Part shown: positions 25,088 through 33,840 of the stretch, in pieces | Layout: each line of letters begins with the position of its first letter | Numbering within the stretch: position 1 is the stretch's first letter | DNA from: Aster yellows witches'-broom phytoplasma AYWB | GTDB taxonomy: Bacteria; Bacillota_I; Bacilli_A; Acholeplasmatales; Acholeplasmataceae | NCBI RefSeq assembly: GCF_000012225.1 | Contig: NC_007716.1 | Coordinates: forward strand, 372,001-436,000 | Direction of reading: 5' to 3' | Length of the DNA stretch: 64,000 nucleotides | Made by a program: the position numbers and the translations under genes | The notes under the pieces: model-generated | Seen by the model: only the letters and a program-made list of their open reading frames with translations | The model's database searches: none | What the model was told of the DNA's origin: nothing

Positions 25088-25537
25088 TTATTTACAAGTT
25101 ATTTTTTTTCTTAATTTAATTTCTAAATCTATTTGTTCTAAAGTTATTTCATATAAATTTTTTTTAAGAGAAGATTTTTTGTCTTTTAAAAAAGATATTT
25201 GAAATTTTAAAAAACTTGAATTTCTTTCTGAAGTGTTAGGATTTTTCTTATTTCTAATTTCTAAATGAAATGATAATGTTTCTTCTAATCTAGCAATTTC
25301 TTTTAATATGGCATTTCTTTTTCTTGATAAATCATCTATTTGAGATCTTAAAAGCTCAATTTTTGTTTCTGAAGAATCAAATAATTTTTCCGAAGAATCT
25401 GTTTTTTTAATTTCTGAATAAACTTGACCAGCATAAACCAAATTAGATTTTTGAGAATAATTTATAAATATGAAAAGTAAAAATATCATAAATAAAAAAA
25501 ATGAAGTATAGTGGACTTTTTTTAAATTTAAATTCAT
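25088..25537 (-). CDS. Secreted or anchored helical protein, effector candidate
   Basis: 149 residues. Hydrophobic N-terminal segment (SFFLFMIFLLFIFINYS) and a likely cleavage site near VYAG (about 36), different in detail from the SVM signal. The mature part has a Ser/Glu/Lys stretch (KKTDSSEKLFDSSETK) and two long amphipathic helices (LRSQIDDLSRKRNAILKEI and KKSSLKKNLYEITLEQIDLE) separated by a loop, a helical-hairpin layout like small phytoplasma effectors. Isolated, no operon partner. Function unknown. Confidence 0.6.
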   Translation of the reverse strand: MNLNLKKVHYTSFFLFMIFLLFIFINYSQKSNLVYAGQVYSEIKKTDSSEKLFDSSETKIELLRSQIDDLSRKRNAILKEIARLEETLSFHLEIRNKKNPNTSERNSSFLKFQISFLKDKKSSLKKNLYEITLEQIDLEIKLRKKITCK

Positions 25538-25711
25538 TTTTTGAATAAACTTTCTAATATAAATTTGCTATTTTTTGATTTTTATTTTTTTTAATTTAAA
25601 AATTCTTATATTTGTTAATTTTTTAAATAATAATCTTATTATTTAAATTTATTATTTTTATTGCTTGTTGATTGTTAAAAAAATTAAATAATTCCTAAAA
25701 AAGAAAATAAA

Positions 25712-26053
25712 TCAACACCTATTATTTATCATCAGTCTCAGTTCAGAGTTAGTTCTTTTATTATTTTCAGATTCTTGAACTTTATCGTTGTTCTGTTTAT
25801 CTTGAAAAAGAGATAAAGTTTTTCTTTTTGGGTTGAAGTGAAGGATTAAATAGTTACTACCTGGGACTTTGTGAATTTGTTTTTCTAAGCTTACATACAA
25901 ATATAATTGACTATCATCTGCTCTATTGGCTATGGTCATATCATAAGTATCGCCATCTTCATGCCGCCTATCAAAAGGATGACGGTTTTTGACGAATGGG
26001 CGAGGTCGGTGGGTTTTTTTTGGATTTAGGAGGCGATCTTTTATGGTCATCAA
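25712..26053 (-). pseudogene. C-terminal fragment of a PMU AAA+ ATPase relative
   Basis: 113 codons with a segment (LYLYVSLEKQIHKVPGSNYL, LHFNPKRKTLSLFQDK) that parallels the C-terminus of the ATPase at 46730 (YYLHFNPVQQCINLYTKKF). No AAA domain is left, so it is probably a truncated remnant, though the frame itself is open and starts with ATG. Confidence 0.5.
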
Positions 26054-26535
26054 TTCAAAAGGTCCGATATTGGTTTTTTATCTGACTTTTGTTGATAATA
26101 ACCGATTCCATTAAAGGTGTATTTGGCTTAAATCATGGTGCATTTTTTTATTAACTTCATACCATTCTTCAATGTTTTCGAATTTGGTTTTATTTAAAAT
26201 AGGAATTTCTTCGCGGCGGCGATAATTTTTGTAGTCAAAGGTTTGAATAGGCTACTATAGATTTTTATTTGGGGAATTTATAGTTTTTTGAATTTCATCA
26301 TATCTAATTCTTTTTTGTCTTCTAAAACTTATTTAGTTGCTTCATGGGCTTTTTGTTCGTCTTTGGTTTATTATTTGAGTTTATTGATTTCATGACGGAG
26401 TTCGGCGTTTTCTAAAGCTTTAATAATTCCTTCAAAAAGGGGGGTAGGTGATAACTTCTGATAATAAATAAGAAAATAAAGGATTAAAAATTATTTTAAT
26501 TTAATAGTATTTTTTTCTTAGAAATATCTAATTTT
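26054..26535 (-). pseudogene. Decayed coiled-coil PMU gene and its leader
   Basis: Minus-strand scraps such as FEGIIKALENAELRHEINKL interrupted by stops, resembling the start of the 14744-type protein. The leader at 26440-26530 (gtgataacttctgataataa and following) is repeated at 51380-51490. Confidence 0.5.
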
Positions 26536-26536
26536 T

Positions 26537-26545
26537 ATTATAACA
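26537..26545 (-). promoter_or_regulatory. Extended -10 promoter candidate
   Basis: Minus-strand TGTTATAAT upstream of the decayed coiled-coil gene; same nonamer as at 15412 and 30240. Confidence 0.4.
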
Positions 26546-26674
26546 TATTTTTGCATTTATAAAACATAAAAAAAAAAAAAATATACCTTTATCTTTCTTT
26601 TTTTAATAACAAAAATTGGATTAAACAGAATAAATGTTATATTTTATTTTTAAGGATTAATATAATTGATTAAA

Positions 26675-27117
26675 ACAAATTAGAAAATGACCGTCTAGCA
26701 ATTGATGAAATCATGACTAAATTAAAAAAATTAGCCATCGAATTAAACATTGTTATTATCATTTTATCTCAATTTTCAAGAGATACATACAGCAATTATC
26801 AAGGTAAATCAACAGAAATAACAGCTTTAAAAGGAAGTGGCGGAATTGAAACTAACTCAGATATCGTCTTAATGATGTCTGAATTCAAACCCAAACTATC
26901 CAAAGACAAAGAAAAGCCCATAAATATATATAATTCAACCTTAGAAGAACTATATTCAGACTATAATGACGATTAAAATCAAAAAATAATCGAAGTATGT
27001 ATCAAAAAAAATAGAAGTGGTACCAAAAAAACCTTAATTTATCACTTTGAAATGACCACTCAAACCTTCCAAGAAATCGGTTATGTTTTACCTTATAAAA
27101 TAGAAACTTATTATTAA
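26675..27117 (+). pseudogene. dnaB: C-terminal fragment of replicative helicase DnaB
   Basis: RLAIDEIMTKLKKLAIELN, VIIILSQFSRDTYSNYQGKS (the QLSR-type motif of DnaB/RecA-fold helicases), TALKGSGGIETNSDIVLMMS, a stop at 26974, then IIEVCIKKNRSGTKKTLIYHF. The Walker A half is missing. PMUs carry a dnaB next to dnaG, and the dnaG start follows here at 27143. Confidence 0.85.
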
Positions 27118-27142
27118 TCAAAAAAACTAGGAGTTAAAATAA

Positions 27143-27292
27143 ATGAATTTTCAAGAAAAAATAAAAAATATTCAAATCAACTTCCCTATGTCAGTTTTAT
27201 TAAAAAAATTAAATATAATACCACCAAAATTCAATCCCAAATATCGTTTTCCTTGTCCCATTCATCAAGGGATTTTTGTAGGCGATTACTGA
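27143..27292 (+). pseudogene. dnaG: N-terminal fragment of DNA primase DnaG
   Basis: MNFQEKIKNIQINFPMSVLL ... FPCPIHQG: the first half of a CHC2 zinc finger (CPxH). The sequence then departs to IFVGDY-stop at the motif TAGGCGATT, so the second half of the zinc finger and the TOPRIM domain are lost. RBS aggag 8 bases upstream; follows dnaB by 26 bases. Confidence 0.75.
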
Positions 27293-27502
27293 GTTTTTTC
27301 AAAATATTGTTTCTTTTAAAAAAAATCTTTTTCTTATTATTTATATAATAGCATTAATAATTTCAATAATTTAAAGTTTTTTTAAGTTTTTGTAATTTAT
27401 AAATAATTTTATTTATTTTTTTCCAACAACAAAAGCCGTCTAATAATTAGACAGCAAAATTAATTAAAAATATTTAATTTAAACTAATTTAATCAAATTA
27501 AA
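27293..27502. other. AT-rich spacer with a hairpin
   Basis: No gene. gtctaataattagac (about 27438-27452) is a small perfect palindrome without a clear T-run. Confidence 0.4.
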
Positions 27503-28127
27503 TTAAGGAGAAAGTTGAAAACTTTGAATATAATTATTTTCAAGATATCTATACCAATATTGACATTCAACTTTATTTAATATTTTAATATCTTTTTTTT
27601 CATAATCTTTTTTAAGTTTTAATTTAAGTTTTTGTAATTTAAAATATTTTTTAAAATTCTTATTAAGAAAATAATTTTTTGGTTGAATACTAGATAAATT
27701 TAAACTAAAATAATTAGAATTTTGAACTTGGTTTGGAGTCATATAAGATTTAAACAATAAAGTTAAATTATGTGGAATTTTAATATTTCTTCCATTAATT
27801 ATTTTTTTAATATTCCATTCAAATATATTAGAAAAAATAAAATTAACAATTGGAAATGAACTTAATTCTATTTCTTTAATTATATCGTAAGGAAATAATG
27901 CCAAAAAAGATTCTTGAGGACAAGAAAAACATGTGCGAGAAAATCCAAACAAATGACGACTATAAAAATCAATTCCTTTATTAGGATTTGATTCAATTTG
28001 TTTATCATTTTTAGAAACATATTTACTAACATATGAAACAACTTTATTAATATAATCTTTTTTATCAAAAGCGCCTTTATAAAAAACTTTACATTTACTA
28101 ATTTCAATTTTTTCAAATATTATAGGC
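27503..28127 (-). pseudogene. Replication-initiator-like protein fragment, frame intact but no start
   Basis: The minus frame can be read from 28127 (SPIIFEKIEISKCKVFYKGA) without a start codon through VVSYVSKYVSKNDKQIE to the stop at 27503. YVSKYVSK resembles motif 3 (YxxK) of HUH rolling-circle initiators, and GIDFYSRHLFGFSRTCF the region after it in microvirus/plasmid Rep proteins. The HUH motif itself would be in the missing N-terminus. The truncation falls at AATCGCCTATAATATT. Plasmid or phage origin is plausible; assignment is tentative. Confidence 0.45.
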
Positions 28128-28142
28128 GATTAAAGAACCATT

Positions 28143-28171
28143 AAAAAAAATACCAACTTTTAAGTTGGTTT
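28143..28171 (-). terminator. Terminator
   Basis: accaacttttaagttggt hairpin with a T8 run in minus orientation, 17 bases after the stop of the gene ending at 28188. Confidence 0.8.
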
Positions 28172-28187
28172 CCTTAAATAATTAATT

Positions 28188-29591
28188 TCAAAAATTTAAT
28201 TGTTTGATTTCGTTTGTTGATAAGTTTTTCTGGTCTATTAATTTTTGTTCTTTGTTTTCTAATTCTATTTGTTTTTGTTCAATTTCAATTTTTAATTGAT
28301 TTACATCTTTAATATTTGAAGCTAATTATTTTTCTAAAGTTGTTATTTTTTCTTTTGAAAAAATCAACTCATTATCTTTTTTTACTATTAATTCATTCTG
28401 GTTTGTAATATTATTTTTTATTACTTCGATTTCTGATTGTAATTTGTTTTTTTCTTCTTCGGATAAATCTTTAGTTTGTTGGAGTGTTATTTCTTTAGTT
28501 TTAAGTTGAGATTGTAATTCAATTATTTTTCCTTCAAGGGATAATTTTTCTAGTTGTTGAGCTTGAAGGTTAATGTTTAAATATCCCTTTTCGGTTTCTA
28601 AAATCTTTTGTTTTTCTCTTTCTTGTTGAATTATTTTTTCTATTTGTTGTTGAAGTTCAGGATTCCATAAACTTTTTGTATTTTTTTCTTTTTTGGTTTG
28701 AGTTTGGTTGTTGAGGGGTTTGTTTAGAATCCCTTAATTCAGTTGTTTTTTTAATTCTTTGGTTTTTTCTATTCTTTCATTAATTTTTTGTTCAATTTCT
28801 TTTGGGGTTTTTCCTTCTTGAGAAAGTTTTGTTGCATATTCTGTTAACTCTTTTTTTTAGTTTTGATTCTTCTGTTGCTTTGATAGCATCTAAATCATAA
28901 ACTTCTACTAAATTTGGGGGTGGAGTTTTGGCTTTGGGTGTTGGTTTCGTTAAAATATCCAATCATTCAAATATAAATACCTGTTGCAATTAATATTGTT
29001 AAACCTATGCAAGGTCCTATAACTGGTATTCCAAGACAAGATAAACCCAAAATGAGGCCAAATGCAATAATAATACTATTAAATATGTAAGGAATTAGTT
29101 TCAAAGGAAATCCTAACCATTCTAAAAAATTCTTACAGCGTTCATTTATATAATGAGCAAAATCTTTGGTTTTTTCCCAAGCAGCTTTAGCCATTGGTCC
29201 AATTTTAGCTGCTGTTTCAGGGAAGAATTTAGAAATTATTAACCATATTGCCCCTCCAATTAGTGTGATTAGTAATAAAGTAAGGATTGGTTTTGTTATT
29301 TTTTTGATTATTTTTACAAACCAATTATCTTGTTTTTGTTGGGTTTCAACAATTATTTTTGGAGGTTTTGGATTGTTTTTGGTAATTTGTTTTGAAGGTT
29401 TTTTGATTATAGGTGATTTTGTAATTGTTTTTATTTGAGGTTGATTTATTTTTTGATTTTTTTATAGGTATTTTGGTTGGTTTTTGAGTTGGTGGTTGTT
29501 TAATAAGGGATTTTGTTTTGGGTTTTTTTACATTGGGTTTATTTGGTGGTTTTGGTTGGGATTTTTTTGTGATAATTATTTTTTTAGCCAT
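28188..29591 (-). pseudogene. Membrane and coiled-coil PMU protein, several frameshifts
   Basis: Full-length relative of the gene at 45645-46424. Order: Lys/Pro/Gln-rich N-terminus (KKSQPKPPNKPNVKKPKTKS), shift near 29460, KIIVETQQKQDNWFVKII, a transmembrane segment, MAKAAWEKTKDFAHYINERC, two more membrane segments (stop 28967), then NLVEVYDLDAIKATEES and a long coiled coil (NPELQQQIEKIIQQEREKQ to NEIKQLN) with an internal stop near 28328. The longest open piece is 29194-28967. The inactive gene shows the coiled-coil tail that the 46424 copy has lost. Confidence 0.7.
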
Positions 29592-29597
29592 ATGATT

Positions 29598-29885
29598 TTA
29601 CTCGCTTTCTTTATTTGTTTCATTTAATTTATTGATTATTTCTTTGTTTTCGTTATTTCTTTTAAATCTTTTTTCATTTTTTTCTAATTCATCAATTAAT
29701 TTATCTAAATTTTTATTAATTTTATCAAATCTTTCTTGAAATTCATCAATAAAAACAGGACGATTATAAATTAAACCATTATTTATTTCAACAAATTCAA
29801 TAAAATCACTAGTTTCAATTAATAAACCATCAAAAGTTATTAAATTATAATAATTTAATTTTTCATAATACAAATTTAATAACAA
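29598..29885 (-). CDS. Small PMU protein, acidic and helical
   Basis: 95 residues, no membrane segment: NYYNLITFDGLLIETSDFIE, then a charged coiled coil (DEFQERFDKINKNLDKLIDE). Start MLLNLYYEKL lies 14 bases from the left PMU terminus remnant, so the N-terminus may be truncated. It precedes the gene starting at 29591 by 6 bases. A degenerate counterpart is at 46440-46709 in the same position. Unknown function. Confidence 0.5.
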   Translation of the reverse strand: MLLNLYYEKLNYYNLITFDGLLIETSDFIEFVEINNGLIYNRPVFIDEFQERFDKINKNLDKLIDELEKNEKRFKRNNENKEIINKLNETNKESE

Positions 29886-29898
29886 TTCAAAAGATTTT

Positions 29899-29938
29899 TT
29901 TAAAAAGTAAAAAGTGTCTAAACTTTTGGAACACCTCA
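29899..29938 (-). mobile_element. Left PMU terminus remnant
   Basis: Inverted TGAGGTGTTCC-aaaagtttagacactttttac..., matching the first 40 bases of 8022 and then diverging; outer end at 29938. sigF and its leader are deleted. Confidence 0.8.
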
Positions 29939-30210
29939 GGTTTTACAACCGAAACAACAAAAACAAGGTTTTAGAAATTTTGGAAGAAAATGATGCAGTT
30001 ACTAAAGAAGTTGTAAAAGAAACTAAAGACAGAGTTAAATAACAAAATTTTTACTAAATCTTACACAACATATGAACTTTAAAAGAAAAATACGACCAAA
30101 CATTTCAAAAATTACAAGAAAAAGAAAAAAAAGAAGATAAAACTAAAGACCAAAAAAAACAAGATAATAAATAAAAACTTTTAAACAATTATAATAATTA
30201 ATAAATTAAA
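29939..30210 (+). pseudogene. Remnants of plus-strand coding sequence
   Basis: Two short tails with stops: VLEILEENDAVTKEVVKETK (to about 30041) and EKYDQTFQKLQEKEKKEDKT (to about 30173). No start codons or domains. They could be the end of a chromosomal gene displaced by insertion. Confidence 0.4.
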
Positions 30211-30239
30211 CTAACTTAACTGGCTTTTTTCTTTTTTTA

Positions 30240-30248
30240 TGTTATAAT
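30240..30248 (+). promoter_or_regulatory. Extended -10 promoter of the Amp-like gene
   Basis: TGTTATAAT, TGn extended -10, about 70 bases before the start codon. A partial -35 (ttaact) lies at 30216-30221. Confidence 0.6.
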
Positions 30249-30254
30249 ATTATT

Positions 30255-30290
30255 TAATAGCAATCATTAATCGCTTAATGATTGCTATTA
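30255..30290 (+). promoter_or_regulatory. Perfect 16-bp inverted repeat in the Amp leader
   Basis: TAATAGCAATCATTAA-tcgc-TTAATGATTGCTATTA lies between the -10 box and the ribosome binding site, at or just after the expected transcription start. It could be a protein operator or a 5' stabilising hairpin. Confidence 0.65.
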
Positions 30291-30319
30291 CAAAGAAGGA
30301 AAGGTGTATAACACGACAA

Positions 30320-32716
30320 ATGAAAACAAATAATTTAAGTAAGAAGAGCAAATCTCTTTTAGTTTTTAGTTTATTATTTTTGGTTAGTTTATTTTTTATT
30401 TTTAATATTATTAATAGCAATATTATGGCAAATGGAGCAGATGAAGAAACTCCAAAAGATACAGCAGTTGATGATACATTATCAAAATTAGTTAATGAAG
30501 CAGTTGATGCGGAAGTATCTCAATGGGTTAAAGATGAAGATAAAGATGCAGTTACTAATAAAGTTGATAAAACTGAATTAGTAAATGATGCAAAAGTTTT
30601 ACAACAAGTTAAAGATAAAGTTACAACTTTTGCAGCACAAGTTAAAAAAACTTTTGTTGAAAAAGAATTAAATCAAGTATTAAAAAGTTCAGAAGTTAAA
30701 ACAACGTTTAAAACAAATGTAACAAAAAAAGTTAAAACTGCTATTAAAGTTTTATTTGATGAAAAAGTAGTTGCTTTATTGAAAGAAGATGAAGAAGAAG
30801 AAGTTAAAACTGCTATTAAAGGCAAAGCTCCAATTGTAGAAAACAAATTAACAAAAACTGTTGATGAATTAGCAAAAGAAGCTATTAAAGCTTTAGTTCA
30901 AGACAAAGCAGTTACTTTGCTTGATGCAAATACAGAAAAAACAGTTAAAGATGAAGTTAAATCTGAAGTTAAAGAAGTAACTCAAAAACTTGATAAAAAA
31001 GTTGCTGAATTAGCTCAAGAAGCTAAAACTGCAGGAACAGAAGATAAAGTTGCAAAAGATACAGTAGTTAATGATGTATTATCAAAATTAGTTAATGAAG
31101 CAGTTGATGCGGAAGTATCTCAATGGGTTAAAGATGAAGATAAAGATGCAGTTACTAATAAAGTTGATAAAACTGAATTAGTAAATGATGCAAAAGTTTT
31201 ACAACAAGTTAAAGATAAAGTTACAACTTTTGCAGCACAAGTTAAAAAAACTTTTGTTGAAAAAGAATTAAATCAAGTATTAAAAAGTTCAGAAGTTAAA
31301 ACAACGTTTAAAACAAATGTAACAAAAAAAGTTAAAACTGCTATTAAAGTTTTATTTGATGAAAAAGTAGTTGCTTTATTGAAAGAAGATGAAGAAGAAG
31401 AAGTTAAAACTGCTATTAAAGGCAAAGCTCCAATTGTAGAAAACAAATTAACAAAAACTGTTGATGAATTAGCAAAAGAAGCTATTAAAGCTTTAGTTCA
31501 AGACAAAGCAGTTACTTTGCTTGATGCAAATACAGAAAAAACAGTTAAAGATGAAGTTAAATCTGAAGTTAAAGAAGTAACTCAAAAACTTGATAAAAAA
31601 GTTGCTGAATTAGCTCAAGAAGCTAAAACTGCAGGAACAGAAGATAAAGTTGCAAAAGATACAGTAGTTAATGATGTATTATCAAAATTAGTTAATGAAG
31701 CAGTTGATGCGGAAGTATCTCAATGGGTTAAAGATGAAGATAAAGATGCAGTTACTAATAAAGTTGATAAAACTGAATTAGTAAATGATGCAAAAGTTTT
31801 ACAACAAGTTAAAGATAAAGTTACAACTTTTGCAGCACAAGTTAAAAAAACTTTTGTTGAAAAAGAATTAAATCAAGTATTAAAAAGTTCAGAAGTTAAA
31901 ACAACGTTTAAAACAAATGTAACAAAAAAAGTTAAAACTGCTATTAAAGTTTTATTTGATGAAAAAGTAGTTGCTTTATTGAAAGAAGATGAAGAAGAAG
32001 AAGTTAAAACTGCTATTAAAGGCAAAGCTCCAATTGTAGAAAACAAATTAACAAAAACTGTTGATGAATTAGCAAAAGAAGCTATTAAAGTTTTATTTGA
32101 TGAAAAAGTAGTTGCTTTATTGAAAGAAGATGAAGAAGAAGAAGAAGTTAAAACTGCTATTAAAGGCAAAGCTCCAATTGTAGAAAACAAATTAACAAAA
32201 ACTGTTGATGAATTAGCAAAAGAAGCTATTAAAGCTTTAGTTCAAGACAAAGCAGTTACTTTGCTTGATGCAAATACAGAAAAAACAGTTAAAGATGAAG
32301 TTAAATCTGAAGTTAAAGAAGTAACTCAAAAACTTGATAAAAAAGTTGCTGAATTAGCTCAAGAAGCTAAAACTGCAGGAACAGAAGATAAAGTTGCAAA
32401 AGATACAGTAGTTAATGATGTATTATCAAAATTAGTTAATGAAGCAGTTGATACGGAAGTATCTCAATGGGTTAAAGATGAAGATAAAGATGCAGTTACT
32501 AATAAAGTTGATAAAACAAAAATAACAGCTAAAGGCAAATTTGCAAATGTAACTCAAAAACTTGATAAAAAAGTTGCTGAATTAGCTCAAGAAGTTTTTA
32601 AAACATACAAAGATAAAACTAAATTACTAGTTGCATTAGGTGTTTTTTTAGCGCTTTTAGTTTTTGCAGCTTTTGTTCTTTATTTTATAAAAAAAAACAA
32701 AAAGCTAATTAAATAA
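30320..32716 (+). CDS. amp: Amp-like antigenic membrane protein with 200-aa tandem repeats
   Basis: About 798 residues from the ATG at 30320 (MKTNNLSKKSKSLLVFSLLF); an in-frame ATG at 30278 falls inside the leader hairpin and is rejected. Signal-type N-terminus (about 12-35, NIMANG), a hydrophilic Lys/Glu/Val-rich body, and a C-terminal anchor KLLVALGVFLALLVFAAFVL followed by KKNKKLIK. This is the layout of phytoplasma Amp, the immunodominant surface protein that binds insect actin and ATP synthase (family knowledge). The body is three copies of a 600-bp unit, almost identical in DNA; the third has an internal 144-bp duplication (VLFDEKVVALLKEDEEEE block), and a partial fourth follows. Usual Amp is about 230 residues, so this is an expanded form or paralogue. 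Terminator right after. Confidence 0.75.
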   Translation: MKTNNLSKKSKSLLVFSLLFLVSLFFIFNIINSNIMANGADEETPKDTAVDDTLSKLVNEAVDAEVSQWVKDEDKDAVTNKVDKTELVNDAKVLQQVKDKVTTFAAQVKKTFVEKELNQVLKSSEVKTTFKTNVTKKVKTAIKVLFDEKVVALLKEDEEEEVKTAIKGKAPIVENKLTKTVDELAKEAIKALVQDKAVTLLDANTEKTVKDEVKSEVKEVTQKLDKKVAELAQEAKTAGTEDKVAKDTVVNDVLSKLVNEAVDAEVSQWVKDEDKDAVTNKVDKTELVNDAKVLQQVKDKVTTFAAQVKKTFVEKELNQVLKSSEVKTTFKTNVTKKVKTAIKVLFDEKVVALLKEDEEEEVKTAIKGKAPIVENKLTKTVDELAKEAIKALVQDKAVTLLDANTEKTVKDEVKSEVKEVTQKLDKKVAELAQEAKTAGTEDKVAKDTVVNDVLSKLVNEAVDAEVSQWVKDEDKDAVTNKVDKTELVNDAKVLQQVKDKVTTFAAQVKKTFVEKELNQVLKSSEVKTTFKTNVTKKVKTAIKVLFDEKVVALLKEDEEEEVKTAIKGKAPIVENKLTKTVDELAKEAIKVLFDEKVVALLKEDEEEEEVKTAIKGKAPIVENKLTKTVDELAKEAIKALVQDKAVTLLDANTEKTVKDEVKSEVKEVTQKLDKKVAELAQEAKTAGTEDKVAKDTVVNDVLSKLVNEAVDTEVSQWVKDEDKDAVTNKVDKTKITAKGKFANVTQKLDKKVAELAQEVFKTYKDKTKLLVALGVFLALLVFAAFVLYFIKKNKKLIK
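30441..32520 (+). repeat. 600-bp tandem repeats inside amp-like gene
   Basis: The phrase aaaagatacagtagttaatg begins units at about 31655, 31055 and 32399; the first unit starts near 30455 in a variant form. Spacing is 600, 600 and 744 bp, the last including a 144-bp (48-codon) internal duplication. The near-perfect identity points to very recent expansion. Confidence 0.95.
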
Positions 32717-32734
32717 TTAAATATATTTTTAAAC

Positions 32735-32766
32735 TAAAAAAACTACCTAAATTAGGTAGTTTTTTA
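32735..32766 (+). terminator. Terminator of the amp-like gene
   Basis: actacctaa-a-ttaggtagt stem flanked by A-run and T-run. Confidence 0.9.
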
Positions 32767-32804
32767 TTATATTTCACACATTTTTTGCATAATAACAAAA
32801 ACGC

Positions 32805-32864
32805 CAACACGTTTTTTTAGACAATTTTAAAGACAAAAGTTGTCTAAAAAAACGGAACAGCGCA
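32805..32864 (+). mobile_element. Right PMU terminus fragment
   Basis: tttttttagacaattttaaagacaaaagttgtctaaaaaaac then GGAACAGCGCA ending at 32864; only the outer 60 bp of the tra5-side terminus is left. Confidence 0.75.
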
Positions 32865-32930
32865 ACTTTTTAGGCCAAATAAAGACTATCTTACAACATC
32901 AACATCCTTTTTTATTTCAAAAAACAAACA
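32865..32930 (+). pseudogene. tra5: tra5 scrap
   Basis: acttttttaggccaaat-type sequence through catccttttttatttc matches the FFGQMKTILQHQHPFLFQK segment of tra5. Both sides missing; it abuts the terminus at 32864. Confidence 0.7.
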
Positions 32931-33189
32931 AAAAATATTAATTTTTATACTTTACAAACAAAACATATTATATTATAATATATATGTAAATATATATAAT
33001 ATTTGTGGAACTAAAAATTCCTAACCACTTTGATTACTAACACATCAATTTATACTCTATTTCTACCACTACTTCACATAGTGGCTTTTATTTTATATTT
33101 TTATCTAAAAATGTATTTAAAACATTAAATAACTTTTTTAAAAAACGAGTTAAAGCAGTAAACAATCCCAAATTTCAATCCTAGGGAGG
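32931..33189. other. Spacer without gene
   Basis: AT-rich, with a (ta)-rich tract at 32965-33000 and the hairpin actacttcacatagtggc near 33067-33086. No coding sequence recognised. Confidence 0.4.
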
Positions 33190-33840
33190 ATAAAAAATGA
33201 ATGAAAACGAATAAAAATTAAACAAAACTATATTAGTACAAATAAAAACTTTTTAAAAGTGATTTATTTTAACTGGGGATTTGGTATTGCAATTAAAAAT
33301 TTTCTAATTCACTCCCAAACTTTAGAAATCCCAATTATAGATAATTTTCCGGAAAAAGAAAAAGAATACAACAATATAGAACAATTTTTAAATAGACAAA
33401 CAGCTGATTCGTTGTTTGAATTAACAATTTTATCCCACAAAGACCAAAAAACTAACTATGCATGGTCTTTACAATATCTTTATGTTCCACAAGATTTTTT
33501 GAACCAACTAAACACCTATTAACAACAATTTTTAAGAGCAAAATGGTACAAAACAAAAACCAACAAGTCCCACAAACTCAAACATACACTTCAACCCAAA
33601 CAACTGCCAAACAACCAAAAAGACTAAATTAAAGATTTTTTAAAAGTAATTTCCCCTGGACAAACTAGAAATATTAAAATGAATAAAACCAAATGCCCAA
33701 ACAAGTTAGATAAGTACGAAAACCCCACTAAAACTAATTTTAAAAAAAGGCTTAAATTTTTATTTACTTGGCAAATGACCTAGCCTATATTAAATAATTT
33801 CTAACCAAATACAAGTGGGGTTTGGGTTATAGGATTAAAA
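33190..33840 (+). pseudogene. Strongly diverged relative of the 10120 gene
   Basis: The open piece 33259-33522 contains NIEQFLNRQTADSLFELTIL and SHKDQKTNYAWSLQYLYVPQ, aligning with IKNFLQTLKGELLNITIVSH and the YRPKNQTLFVDPQ region of 10120. Downstream, stop-ridden sequence still reads DKLEILK, LDKYENPTKTNFKKGLN and LTKYKWGLGYRIK equivalents. So the family predates the recent PMU copies. Confidence 0.6.

Noticed and set aside
30278-30319. Upstream ATG of the Amp-like gene
   Set aside because: It lies within the inverted repeat near the transcription start and adds a non-hydrophobic head before the signal peptide; the ATG at 30320 gives the expected N-terminus.
31873-32190. Minus-strand frame rich in Ser opposite the Amp-like gene
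   Set aside because: Its poly-Ser tracts are the complement of the GAA-rich repeats; no start signal and opposite to an obvious gene.
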